This document shows, piece by piece, positions 36,863 through 46,124 of a DNA stretch of 64,000 nucleotides. The stretch spans positions 43,080 to 107,079 of the forward strand of contig JBBSQL010000007.1 of assembly GCA_038257845.1 (NCBI GenBank). Direction: 5' to 3'. The notes under the pieces are model-generated. The model searched no databases and was not told the origin of the DNA. It saw only the letters and a program-made list of their open reading frames with translations. The translations under genes were made by a program, and so were the position numbers. Numbering within the stretch: position 1 is the stretch's first letter; the number at the start of each line of letters is the position of its first letter. The stretch is from JAFDXJ01 sp038257845 (GTDB lineage Bacteria; Bacteroidota; Bacteroidia; Chitinophagales; Chitinophagaceae).

Positions 36863-38782
36863 ATGATCTCGCAGGAATCCATACAACAAATTACTAATCG
36901 CATTGATATCCTCGATGTGGTGGGCGAATTTGTGAAACTGAAAAAAAGAGGTTCTAATTATCTCGGGCTTTGTCCTTTTCATAATGAAAAGACACCTTCA
37001 TTTACGGTTTCTCCGGCGAAGGAAATTTATAAATGTTTTGGTTGCGGCAGAAGCGGTAATACCATCACTTTCCTGATGGAGCATGAAAAATACAGTTACG
37101 TGGAAACGCTGCGCTGGCTTGCCAACCGCTATCAAATTATCCTTGAAGAAACAGCGCAAAGTGAAGAAGGAAAACAACAGCAACAGGTTTCCGAAAGCCT
37201 GTACATCATTAATAGTTTTGCGCAAAAATTTTTTAGCACACAACTTTTAGAAACGGATGAAGGCAACACAAATGCATTGACCTATCTTGAAGAAAGAGGT
37301 TTCAGTAAAGAAACTATTACAAAATTCCAGATCGGTTATTCGCCCAAATCCAGGATTGCTTTTTACAAAGCGGCAACCGAAGAAGTGTATAATGTATCAC
37401 TGCTTGAAAAATCCGGATTGATTGTAAATCGCAATAATGACTGGCAGGATAATTATTCAGGAAGAATCATTTTTCCCATACATACTATCACCGGAAAAAT
37501 TGCGGGTTTTGGCGCGCGCGTAATTGGCCAGGCAGACAAAGCACCGAAATACATCAATACACCGGAGAATGAAGTTTATGCGAAAAGCCGCATCCTGTAT
37601 GGTTTATATTTTGCCCGCCAGGCTATTGATAAAAATAATGAATGCCTGTTGGTGGAAGGTTATACGGATGTAATTGCCATGCACCAGGCAGGGATGGAAA
37701 ATGTAGTTGCGAGTAGTGGCACTTCATTAACTACAGATCAGTTGAGGCTGATCAAAAAATATTCAACCAATCTCACGATCATTTATGACGGCGATGCGGC
37801 GGGCATAAAAGCTGCCATGCGCGGCCTCGATATGGCCATTGAAGAAGGCTTGCAGGTGAAATTAGTTTTGCTTCCCGGTAATGAAGACCCGGATAGTTTT
37901 TTGAAAAATTCCGGGGCGAAAAATTTTACAGATTTCATTGCAGAAAATAAAAAAGACATTATTCTTTTCCAGGTGGAAGTGCTGATGAAAGATGCAGGCA
38001 ATGATATTCATAAAAAAAATGATGCGGTCAATCATATTGCAGTTACACTAAGCAAACTCAACCGGATTGAAGACTTTGCAAAACTCCAGGCATATACGCG
38101 GCAATGTGCTTCTGTCTTAAACATTGATGAGCAAAACCTGGTGATGCTCGTCAATAAATATAAACGCGAAGCAGTTTCAAAAGATGATCAGCGTAATGCT
38201 GTAAAAACAGAAGAAATTATTTCTCCTGAAGCTGCTAATCAGCAGGAACAAAATTTAATTATAGCAGACAGCCTGCAGGAAAAAGATGTCTTGCGTGTGT
38301 TACTCGAACATGGCTTAAAACCCTGGGATGAAAACATGCGCATCGCGGAATATATTTTTGAAGAATTGGATGCGTATGGATTTTCAAGCCCGGAATTAGA
38401 GAAATTATTTGAGTTGTATAAAAATGAATTTGAAGAAGGCCATGAGCCTACGACAAAATCATTTTTGTATATGGCAGATGAAGTGCTGCGCAAACTGGTG
38501 ATTGATATTACCTTTTTCCCATACGAACTTAGCCCGAACTGGGAACGCGTGGTAAAATATAAACCCGATGATATTTTGTACCGGGATACCAGCCGGGAAG
38601 ATGTGTTGCTTAGCCTGCATTATTTCAAAATTGAAAAATTGAAAAAAATGTTTGAGCAAAACCAGGAAGAACTGGAAAAAGCCACGGACCCTGCGGAACA
38701 AATGAAACTCATAGAAATTCATAATCACCTGAAAAGTATCGAGATGAAATTGAATAATTTGGGGACGGTTATATTAAAATAA
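36863..38782 (+). CDS. dnaG: DNA primase
   Basis: 639 residues. A CHC2 zinc-binding domain has Cys37, His40, Cys58 and Cys61 (CPFHNEKTPSFTVSP...KCFGCGRSG). The catalytic core begins with YLEERGFSKETI and FPIHTITGKIAGFGAR, and a TOPRIM domain has LLVEGYTDVIAMHQAG and YDGDAAGIKAAMRG. The C-terminal 200 residues form the helicase-binding part, which is less conserved. It lays RNA primers at replication forks. The gene is alone here, not in the rpsU-dnaG-rpoD order of Proteobacteria. It ends 19 bp from the stop of mutS. Confidence 0.97.
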   Translation: MISQESIQQITNRIDILDVVGEFVKLKKRGSNYLGLCPFHNEKTPSFTVSPAKEIYKCFGCGRSGNTITFLMEHEKYSYVETLRWLANRYQIILEETAQSEEGKQQQQVSESLYIINSFAQKFFSTQLLETDEGNTNALTYLEERGFSKETITKFQIGYSPKSRIAFYKAATEEVYNVSLLEKSGLIVNRNNDWQDNYSGRIIFPIHTITGKIAGFGARVIGQADKAPKYINTPENEVYAKSRILYGLYFARQAIDKNNECLLVEGYTDVIAMHQAGMENVVASSGTSLTTDQLRLIKKYSTNLTIIYDGDAAGIKAAMRGLDMAIEEGLQVKLVLLPGNEDPDSFLKNSGAKNFTDFIAENKKDIILFQVEVLMKDAGNDIHKKNDAVNHIAVTLSKLNRIEDFAKLQAYTRQCASVLNIDEQNLVMLVNKYKREAVSKDDQRNAVKTEEIISPEAANQQEQNLIIADSLQEKDVLRVLLEHGLKPWDENMRIAEYIFEELDAYGFSSPELEKLFELYKNEFEEGHEPTTKSFLYMADEVLRKLVIDITFFPYELSPNWERVVKYKPDDILYRDTSREDVLLSLHYFKIEKLKKMFEQNQEELEKATDPAEQMKLIEIHNHLKSIEMKLNNLGTVILK

Positions 38783-38801
38783 AAATAGGGAGGTTACTTT
38801 T

Positions 38802-41420
38802 TTATTTCAGCAAATTTTTTATCTCGTTTAATTTCATCAACGCTTCCACGGGTGTGAGGCGATTGATGTCGAGCGCGTTTAAAGTATCGCGCATTTTTTC
38901 AAAAACTTCTGTATGCGCATCGAAGATGGAAAGTTGCACTTGTGGCGCAGATAATTTTTTAATATTCGTTGATAGATCATTGTTTTTCATTTCCCCGTTT
39001 TCATGCACATGTTTTTCTTCCAACTGTTTTAATATCTCATTAGAACGCTCTATCAATGTTGGTGGCAGGCCGGCCATTTTTGCTACATGAATACCAAAAC
39101 TATGCGTGCTTCCGCCCGCTGTAAGTTTTCTTAAAAAGATAATTTTATTTCCCGCTTCCTGGTGGGAAATATGAAAGTTTTTTACACGTATTAATTTTTC
39201 TTCCAGTTCATTCAGTTCGTGATAATGCGTGGCAAAAAGTGTTTTCGGCGCAAAGGGAGAATGATGCAAATATTCCACGATACTCCAGGCAATAGATATG
39301 CCATCATACGTAGAAGTGCCGCGGCCAATTTCATCCAATAATATCAAACTTCTTTGCGAAATATTATTAATAATACTGGCAGTTTCATTCATCTCTACCA
39401 TGAATGTACTTTCACCGCCACTTAAATTATCATTCGCACCAACGCGCGTAAAAATTTTATCTGTTAGTGGAATGCGCGCTTCTGAAGCCGGCACAAAACT
39501 TCCAATATGCGCCATCAATGTGATCAATGCAGTTTGCCGCAGCAATGCACTTTTTCCACTCATATTCGGCCCGGTAAGAATAATGATTTGACAGGATTCA
39601 GGATCGAGAAAAATGTCATTTGAAATATATAATTCACCCGGTGGCAAGCCTCTTTCAATAACGGGATGACGGCTTTCTTTTAATTCCAATTCCAGGCCTT
39701 CATGCAACACCGGTTTTTTATAAAAATATTGAAGCGCATTTCCTGCAAAACAGGCAATGCAATCAATCATAGCAAGTATATGGCCATTCACTTGAATGGC
39801 CTGCATATAATCCTGCAAAGCCATCATAAGCTGATCATACACTTGTAATTCTATCGCTAAAATTTTCTCTTCCGCACCGGTAATTTTTTCTTCATATTCT
39901 TTTAATTCCGGTGTGATATATCTCTCTGCATTGGCGAGCGTTTGTTTGCGGATCCATGTGTCCGGCACTTTACTTTTTTGAGAATTGGTCACTTCCAGGT
40001 AATAGCCAAACACATTATTGAAACTGATCTTTAAAGTATTTATTCCTGTTGCTTCCGCTTCCCGTTGTTGCAATTTTACGAGGTAATTTTTTCCACCCAT
40101 GGCAATTTCCCGAAGTGAATCCAAATCTGCATGAATGCCATCATTGATCAGTCCGCCTTTATATGCAACTGCCGGCGGATTTTCTTTGATCTCTTTAATA
40201 ATTTTTTCAGCGATCAGGTGGCATGGATTAAGTGCATCACCCAGTCTTTGTAAATATTCACTGGATGCATTAGCAAATAAATTTTTAAGCTCACCGGTTA
40301 CATGCAGGCTCTTCGACAATTGCATCATTTCTCGCGGTGAAATTTTTTTCATGGAAATTTTACTCACCAACCTTTCCATATCGCCGCATTGTTTCAACTG
40401 GTGAATAATTTGTTTGCGCAATTCAGTTTCTTTCACTAAAAATTCCACCGCATCTAATCTTTCATTAATTTTTTGAATATCTTTCAAAGGCAATACAATC
40501 CAGCGTTTCAGCAGCCGTGCGCCCATTGGCGTAATGGTATTATCCAGTGTTTTTAATAAACAATTTCCGGCATTATAACCTTCCGGAAGAATTTCCAAAT
40601 TTCGAATTGTAAACCGGTCCATCCATACATGATCATCCTGTTCCAATCTTTGAATGGATGAAATATGTTGCAGGTGCGGATGTTCAGTTTCTTTCAGATA
40701 ATGCAGGATCGCGCCCGCGGCCATGATACCGCTTTGCATATTTTCAATACCAAAACCTTTGAGGGAATGTGTTTGGAAATGTTTGAGTAAAATTTCCGAT
40801 GTATAATTTGATTCAAAGATCCAGCTATCCAGCGTATAGGTATAAAATTTTACGCCGAAAAGTTCTTTGAATTTTTTAAGCATATTGCGTTGCAGGATCA
40901 CTTCAGAAGGTTTCAGGCTTTGCAATAATTTATCAATGTATTCTTCATTTCCTTCCGCCACCAAAAATTCACCGGTCGTAATATCAAGTAATGCGAGGCC
41001 ATTTTTATTTTCTTCCAAATGCACACATGCGAGAAAATTATTACTGTTATGTTCGAGCAATTTATCATTGGTTGCAATGCCGGGCGTAACCATTTCCGTA
41101 ACACCTCTTTTTATAATTCCCTTCGCCAGTTTGGGATCTTCGAGCTGATCGCAAATTGCCACGCGGTAACCGGCTTTTACCAATTTATGCAAATAGGTAT
41201 CCAATGCATGATGCGGAAATCCCGCCAACTCATTTGTTGTATCAGAATTATTATTTCTTTTGGTGAGTGTAATCCCCAATACTTTTGAAGCAATGATGGC
41301 ATCACTGCCAAAAGTTTCATAGAAATCGCCCACACGAAACAGTAAAATGGCGTCCGGATATTTTTGTTTAATGGCCTTATGTTGCTTCATTAAAGGAGTA
41401 TCTGCGAAAGATTTTGCCAT
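38802..41420 (-). CDS. mutS: DNA mismatch repair ATPase MutS
   Basis: 872 residues from the ATG at 41420; a GTG two codons upstream is less likely. The N-terminal mismatch-binding domain has FRVGDFYETFGSDA, with the Phe-x-Glu wedge. Connector, lever and clamp domains follow, then the ATPase with Walker A GPNMSGKSALLRQ, Walker B LILLDEIGRGTSTYDG and the closing FATHYHEL. The C-terminal helix-turn-helix tail is present. MutS finds mismatches and recruits MutL (not in the window). A -7 box lies 5 bp before the ATG. It is convergent with dnaG and divergent from ccmE. Confidence 0.98.
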   Translation of the reverse strand: MAKSFADTPLMKQHKAIKQKYPDAILLFRVGDFYETFGSDAIIASKVLGITLTKRNNNSDTTNELAGFPHHALDTYLHKLVKAGYRVAICDQLEDPKLAKGIIKRGVTEMVTPGIATNDKLLEHNSNNFLACVHLEENKNGLALLDITTGEFLVAEGNEEYIDKLLQSLKPSEVILQRNMLKKFKELFGVKFYTYTLDSWIFESNYTSEILLKHFQTHSLKGFGIENMQSGIMAAGAILHYLKETEHPHLQHISSIQRLEQDDHVWMDRFTIRNLEILPEGYNAGNCLLKTLDNTITPMGARLLKRWIVLPLKDIQKINERLDAVEFLVKETELRKQIIHQLKQCGDMERLVSKISMKKISPREMMQLSKSLHVTGELKNLFANASSEYLQRLGDALNPCHLIAEKIIKEIKENPPAVAYKGGLINDGIHADLDSLREIAMGGKNYLVKLQQREAEATGINTLKISFNNVFGYYLEVTNSQKSKVPDTWIRKQTLANAERYITPELKEYEEKITGAEEKILAIELQVYDQLMMALQDYMQAIQVNGHILAMIDCIACFAGNALQYFYKKPVLHEGLELELKESRHPVIERGLPPGELYISNDIFLDPESCQIIILTGPNMSGKSALLRQTALITLMAHIGSFVPASEARIPLTDKIFTRVGANDNLSGGESTFMVEMNETASIINNISQRSLILLDEIGRGTSTYDGISIAWSIVEYLHHSPFAPKTLFATHYHELNELEEKLIRVKNFHISHQEAGNKIIFLRKLTAGGSTHSFGIHVAKMAGLPPTLIERSNEILKQLEEKHVHENGEMKNNDLSTNIKKLSAPQVQLSIFDAHTEVFEKMRDTLNALDINRLTPVEALMKLNEIKNLLK

Positions 41421-41425
41421 GGGCA

Positions 41426-41433
41426 CAAATATA
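41426..41433 (-). promoter_or_regulatory. -7 box (TATATTTG) next to the mutS ATG
   Basis: Minus-strand TATATTTG, exact TAnnTTTG, then five bases, then the ATG at 41420. A TTTTA sits 18 bp upstream as a poor -33 element. This would give a leaderless or nearly leaderless mRNA. Confidence 0.42.
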
Positions 41434-41528
41434 TACAGCAGCAGTCAGGAATAAAAGGCCTGTGGGCGTTTGTGGAGAATTTTTCAAAAACAGTCCAGCT
41501 TTTTAACAAAGGAATTTTTTTCTTTCAG

Positions 41529-41557
41529 TTTGCTTGCTTGTATTTTAATTAACTTTG
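41529..41557 (+). promoter_or_regulatory. Promoter of ccmE-ccmF
   Basis: TTTG at 41529-41532 and a perfect TAACTTTG at 41550-41557, 17 bp apart, 18 bp before the ATG at 41576. This is one of the best Bacteroidota promoter matches in the window. Confidence 0.65.
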
Positions 41558-41575
41558 CGCCATAAAATTCCAGCT

Positions 41576-42040
41576 ATGAAGAAAATGCATATCGTGGCTT
41601 TGGTATTAATAGCCGTTGCTATAGCTACATTGATCAGTTTTATGGGCGATGTTACTTCTTATGATACAATTGCTTCTGCAAAAAACAAACCCGGCAAACA
41701 TGTGAATCTTGTTGCAGCATTGGACAAATCAAAACCATTAGTGTATGATCCGGTGAAAGATCCGAATTACCTGAAATTCACAGCTATTGATACGCTGGGA
41801 AATTCCATTGAGGTAGTGTATCACAACAGCATTCCCACGGATATGCAAAAAAGTGAACGATTAGTTTTAAAAGGTTATGTAGAAAATGGCACTTTTGAGT
41901 GCAAAGAAATTTTATTGAAATGCCCAAGCAAGTATAAAGATGATATGAACGAGACAGAAAAAAATATCAATGCAGGCAATAATGGATATGGGCAGGATGA
42001 AAAAACTGCTACTTCTGCTGAAACCAAAAAGCCTTATTAA
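41576..42040 (+). CDS. ccmE: Cytochrome c maturation protein CcmE, Cys-type
   Basis: 154 residues. One N-terminal membrane helix (HIVALVLIAVAIATLISFMG) is followed by an OB-fold beta domain (about 40-115). The heme-chaperone site in classical CcmE is His-x3-Tyr; here the aligned place reads CPSKY with Cys116 and Tyr120, the Cys-x3-Tyr variant described from archaea and deltaproteobacteria. CcmE carries heme covalently to the cytochrome c synthase. Start at ATG 41576; an in-frame TTG at 41555 adds seven residues. ccmF starts 2 bp after its stop, so the two are coupled. The C-tail is hydrophilic (NAGNNGYGQDEKTATS). Confidence 0.85.
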   Translation: MKKMHIVALVLIAVAIATLISFMGDVTSYDTIASAKNKPGKHVNLVAALDKSKPLVYDPVKDPNYLKFTAIDTLGNSIEVVYHNSIPTDMQKSERLVLKGYVENGTFECKEILLKCPSKYKDDMNETEKNINAGNNGYGQDEKTATSAETKKPY

Positions 42041-42042
42041 AA

Positions 42043-44481
42043 ATGACTTATCCAGGTGAACATCTACTGCCCGGCCAGATCGGGCATTTTCTTGCTATTT
42101 TATCGCTGGTATCTTCCGCGGTCGCAACCATTTCCTATTTCAAATTAAATAAATCTTTAGTTCTTACTGAGAAGACTAGCTGGTTAAAATTAGCAAGGCT
42201 TTCATTTTTAGTTCAATCGGTTTGTGTACTTGGCGTTTTCATTTCCCTGTATTATATTATTTCCAATCATTACCACGAATATTTTTATGCCTGGAATCAT
42301 TCATCCAGGTCATTACAAAAAGAATATTTACTGGCGAGTTTCTGGGAAGGCCAGGAAGGTTCGTTTATGCTTTGGAGTTTTTGGAATATGGTCCTTGGCT
42401 GGATGTTTATCTGGCGCACCCGCAAATGGGAAGCGCCTGTAATGACGATCGTTTCATTTGCACAGTTTTGCATAGCGACGATGCTCATCGGCATTTATTT
42501 CTTTGGGGTAAAAATAGGCAGCAATCCATTTATTTTATTCCGCGAGCAAATGCCGGGATTGCCCATTTTCTCCTCTCCAAATTACCTTACTTTACCGAAG
42601 ATATTTGCCGGAAATGACCTGAATGCATTACTACAGAATTATTGGATGGTGATACATCCGCCGGTTTTATTTCTTGGTTTTGCTTCGACAATTATTCCAT
42701 TCGCATTTGCGTATTCCGGTCTTGTAAACAAAGATCATAGCTGGGTAAAATCTGCTTTACCCTGGACATTATTTTCTGCTGCAGTACTTGGTACCGGTGT
42801 CATGATGGGCGCGGCCTGGGCTTATGAAAGCCTTTCATTTGGCGGCTATTGGGCCTGGGATCCTGTGGAAAATGCGTCACTGGTTCCATGGCTGATTCTT
42901 GTTGCAGGCTTACACACAAATCTTATTTATAATCACAGTGGATATTCACTGAGGACCACTTATTTATTTTACATACTCAGTTTTTCATTTGTATTGTATT
43001 CCACTTTTCTTACACGCAGCGGTGTGCTTGGTGATACATCTGTACACGCTTTCACCGGTGCGGACATGACCACGCAATTACTTTTATTTGTGCTTGTATT
43101 TTTTCTTCCGCTATTGTTTTTATTTTTTAAAAACAAGAAGAATATTCCCACCATACGAAGAGAGGAAAATATGTACAGCCGCGAGTTTTGGATGTTTATC
43201 GGATCACTCGTTTTATTTTTATCCGCGATCATTATTACCTCCAAAACTTCCATGCCTGTTGTCAATAAAGTTTTTGGTACAAACTTCGCACCACCGGTGG
43301 ATGTAGAATTTGGTTACAACCAGGTGCTCGTTTTTATTGCCATGATCATTGGCATTCTAACTGCCGTAACACAATATTTAAAATACAAGGAAACAAAGCC
43401 CGCTTATTTTGGTAAAAAAATTCTTGTACCAACAATCATCTCTTTACTATTTACCACTGCAATTATTGTTTGGGGAAATGTGCATTATGATAAACATGGT
43501 CCCGGATTTCTTGCTGCCATTTACCTCGCTATTTTTGGAGCAGTGTATGGAGTAGTTGCGAATGCCATGTATATCTGGACAAATTTAAAAGGAAAGATAG
43601 CTTCTTCCGGCGCATCTGTTGCGCATGTCGGGTTTATGCTATTTTTATTCGGCGTGCTAATATCTTCCAGTAAAAAGGAAACGCTGAGTATGAACACAAC
43701 AGGGATCAATATCTTCAAAAAAACAGGGAATGAAGATCCCGCTGAAAATATTACACTCTTTAAAAATGTACGTACGGATATGGGGAAATATGATGTTACT
43801 TACCTGCGTGATACAGTGAATAATTTTGACCGGAAAAAATATTTTGAATTAAAGTTTGAGAAAAAAGATGATGGCGAAACCTTTTATCTCTACCCGGATG
43901 CATTGAAAAATAATAAAGGCGCTGAAGGGTTTTCGGCCAACCCGGATAAAAGACATTATCTCACAAAAGACATTTTTGTCTATGTCACTTCCTGGCTGGA
44001 AGGAGATAAGGCAGACACAACAGCTTATGCACCCGTAACAATGAAAGTGGGTGATACGTCATTTTATACGAATGGCATGCTCACACTGGATCATGTGGAT
44101 GTAAACCCACCTGCACCACGCGTGCCGGTTACAGCAGGTGAAACCTCCATGCAGCTCAACATGACGGTGATTACCAAAGAAGGTGTGACCTACCAGGCAC
44201 GACCTGAAATAATTATCCGTGGCGGTAATTCCATCGAAAATATTCCGGACACCGTTTTAGCGCAAAGCCTGATCGTCAAATTCAATAAGATCATTGATGA
44301 AAAAACCGGGGAATTGGAAATTGGCGTGAAAGAAAGCAAACGCATGAATGACCTCATGACACTTAAAGTTTATGAGTTTCCTTTTATTACACTTGTATGG
44401 TTAGGCATTGCTTTAATGGTCATTGGATTATTAATGAGTGCCTGGCAGCGGGTTAAAAAACTACGCCGTTTAAAAAATTAA
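42043..44481 (+). CDS. ccmF: Heme lyase CcmF/CcsA-type cytochrome c biogenesis protein
   Basis: 812 residues with about 14 membrane helices. The heme-binding tryptophan-rich signature is FGGYWAWDPVENASLVPWL near residue 266. The flanking conserved histidines are in WMVIHPPVLFLG and in THSGYSLRTTY-like sequence (NHSGYSLRTTYLF), and a large periplasmic domain (about 560-775) precedes a final membrane helix and basic tail. It attaches heme to apocytochrome c. It lies directly after ccmE. No ccmA-D, ccmG or ccmH gene is in the window. Confidence 0.94.
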   Translation: MTYPGEHLLPGQIGHFLAILSLVSSAVATISYFKLNKSLVLTEKTSWLKLARLSFLVQSVCVLGVFISLYYIISNHYHEYFYAWNHSSRSLQKEYLLASFWEGQEGSFMLWSFWNMVLGWMFIWRTRKWEAPVMTIVSFAQFCIATMLIGIYFFGVKIGSNPFILFREQMPGLPIFSSPNYLTLPKIFAGNDLNALLQNYWMVIHPPVLFLGFASTIIPFAFAYSGLVNKDHSWVKSALPWTLFSAAVLGTGVMMGAAWAYESLSFGGYWAWDPVENASLVPWLILVAGLHTNLIYNHSGYSLRTTYLFYILSFSFVLYSTFLTRSGVLGDTSVHAFTGADMTTQLLLFVLVFFLPLLFLFFKNKKNIPTIRREENMYSREFWMFIGSLVLFLSAIIITSKTSMPVVNKVFGTNFAPPVDVEFGYNQVLVFIAMIIGILTAVTQYLKYKETKPAYFGKKILVPTIISLLFTTAIIVWGNVHYDKHGPGFLAAIYLAIFGAVYGVVANAMYIWTNLKGKIASSGASVAHVGFMLFLFGVLISSSKKETLSMNTTGINIFKKTGNEDPAENITLFKNVRTDMGKYDVTYLRDTVNNFDRKKYFELKFEKKDDGETFYLYPDALKNNKGAEGFSANPDKRHYLTKDIFVYVTSWLEGDKADTTAYAPVTMKVGDTSFYTNGMLTLDHVDVNPPAPRVPVTAGETSMQLNMTVITKEGVTYQARPEIIIRGGNSIENIPDTVLAQSLIVKFNKIIDEKTGELEIGVKESKRMNDLMTLKVYEFPFITLVWLGIALMVIGLLMSAWQRVKKLRRLKN

Positions 44482-44552
44482 AATAACAATTTTATAGGGT
44501 TACTTTTATCGGGCAAAACGTATTTCTACTCATAGTCTCTTTATATTTAAAT

Positions 44553-45185
44553 ATGCGTTTCCAGGTACATATACATTTCCGTTATTTTATTTGCGCGATC
44601 ATTTTTTTATTTGTAAAAATAAATAATGTGTCTGCCCAAAACGGTCATGGCATTTACGATACCATTATTGTACAAGGTTGCATCGAAGATAATGGAGATA
44701 CCATTCCATGCGGATTTTTAGACCCGGTTTCCGTGCAGACAAAAATGTCGCAAAAGTGGAAAAATTATTATGCGAAATGGGACAGGTTGCGCAATGCGAT
44801 CTATGTTACGTATCCGTATGCAAAACAAGCCGGTGCCGTGATGAATGATATCAACCGCCAATTAGTAAATGTGACCGATAAAAACGAAAGAAAAAAAATC
44901 ATCACTTCGCGGGAGCATGATTTGAAAACAAAATTTGCGGACAAACTCACACAGCTTTCGGTGTACCAGGGGAAAGTTTTAATGAAACTCATTTACCGGG
45001 AAACGGGCAATAACTGTTATGAAATCATTGATGATTATAAAGGACATTTCAATGCAACTTTCTGGCAAACTATTGCTTTAATCTTTGGCTCAAACCTGCG
45101 CCAGGATTATAATCCCGCAGGAGATGATGCAGCCATGGAAGCCATTGTGCAGGATGTGGAAAGAATGTATGGGTTGCGTAAATAA
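44553..45185 (+). CDS. DUF4294 domain-containing secreted protein
   Basis: 210 residues. An N-terminal hydrophobic segment and VSAQ cleavage site (about residue 29) suggest export. The mature part starts YDTIIVQGCIEDNGDTIPC and carries the DUF4294 core WDRLRNAIYVTYPYAKQAGAVMNDIN, and later IYRETGNNCYEIIDDYKG and NLRQDYNPAGDDAAMEAIVQDVERMYG. The family is largely confined to Bacteroidota and has no assigned role. It follows ccmF by 71 bp on the same strand; this may be chance. Confidence 0.85.
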   Translation: MRFQVHIHFRYFICAIIFLFVKINNVSAQNGHGIYDTIIVQGCIEDNGDTIPCGFLDPVSVQTKMSQKWKNYYAKWDRLRNAIYVTYPYAKQAGAVMNDINRQLVNVTDKNERKKIITSREHDLKTKFADKLTQLSVYQGKVLMKLIYRETGNNCYEIIDDYKGHFNATFWQTIALIFGSNLRQDYNPAGDDAAMEAIVQDVERMYGLRK

Positions 45186-45300
45186 GCACAACAATTATTT
45201 TTTTCTTTTCATACATTCATTTTTCAATTTTATTTTTACATGTATGGGTGAAATAATTTTTATCCATATCATACATTTCAAATTCTTATAATTTATTTTT

Positions 45301-46029
45301 ATGAAAGCAGACATATTAGCCTTTGGTGTTCATCCCGATGATGTGGAATTGGGATGTGCTGGTACACTGATTGCCTCTATTGCCCAGGGAAAAAAGGTTG
45401 TTGTCATAGACCTCACCGCGGGCGAACTCGGCACACGGGGAACTGCAGCCACAAGAAAAAAAGAAGCGGCAGCAGCAGCCAAAATGATGGGCGTACACAA
45501 TCGTGAAAACCTGGGAATGGCAGATGGTTTTTTTAAACATGATGATAAAAATGTTTTGAAAATTATACAGGTGATCAGGAGATACCAGCCCGAAATTATT
45601 TTATGCAATGCGCCGGATGACCGGCATCCAGATCATGGCAGAAGCGCCAAAATGGTTTCGGATGCCTCCTTCCTTTCCGGCCTTCGAAAGATTGAAACCA
45701 TGGATAATAAGAAAAAACAAGCAGCCTGGCGTGCGCCTTTTACATTTCATTACATACAGGACCGCTATATAAAACCGGATTTCCTCTTTGATATTTCTGC
45801 GTATCATGATCAAAAATTAAAAGCCATTCTTTGTTATAAAACACAGTTTAATACAAAGGATTCCAAAGAACCAACAACCTATATTTCCTCGCCTGATTTT
45901 TTTGAAAGTGTGAAAGCACGTGCGTTAATATTGGGTAAAAAAATAGGTGTGCATTACGCGGAAGGCTACATTTCACAAAAAATGCTGGGTATCGAAAATT
46001 TTAATGCTTTTATCAGCCGGGAAACATGA
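45301..46029 (+). CDS. bshB1: Bacillithiol biosynthesis deacetylase BshB1
   Basis: 242 residues of the LmbE/PIG-L deacetylase family. The zinc motif is HPDD at 11-14 (AFGVHPDDVELGCAGTL). Then come GELGTRGTAATRKKEA near 42 and DDRHPDHGRSAKMV near 105, the second metal/catalytic region, all in the BshB1 form. It removes the acetyl group from GlcNAc-malate in bacillithiol synthesis. BshA and BshC genes are not in the window. A 115-bp AT-rich gap precedes it. This indicates a bacillithiol-using cytoplasm, as is known for many Bacteroidota. Confidence 0.93.
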   Translation: MKADILAFGVHPDDVELGCAGTLIASIAQGKKVVVIDLTAGELGTRGTAATRKKEAAAAAKMMGVHNRENLGMADGFFKHDDKNVLKIIQVIRRYQPEIILCNAPDDRHPDHGRSAKMVSDASFLSGLRKIETMDNKKKQAAWRAPFTFHYIQDRYIKPDFLFDISAYHDQKLKAILCYKTQFNTKDSKEPTTYISSPDFFESVKARALILGKKIGVHYAEGYISQKMLGIENFNAFISRET

Positions 46030-46124
46030 TGTTGATCATATAAATAAGTATTATCTATAAATTGGCTGTTTTTTCCGCCAAAATGATGCATCTTTGCATC
46101 CTTTTTTATATCTTAATTTTTTTT

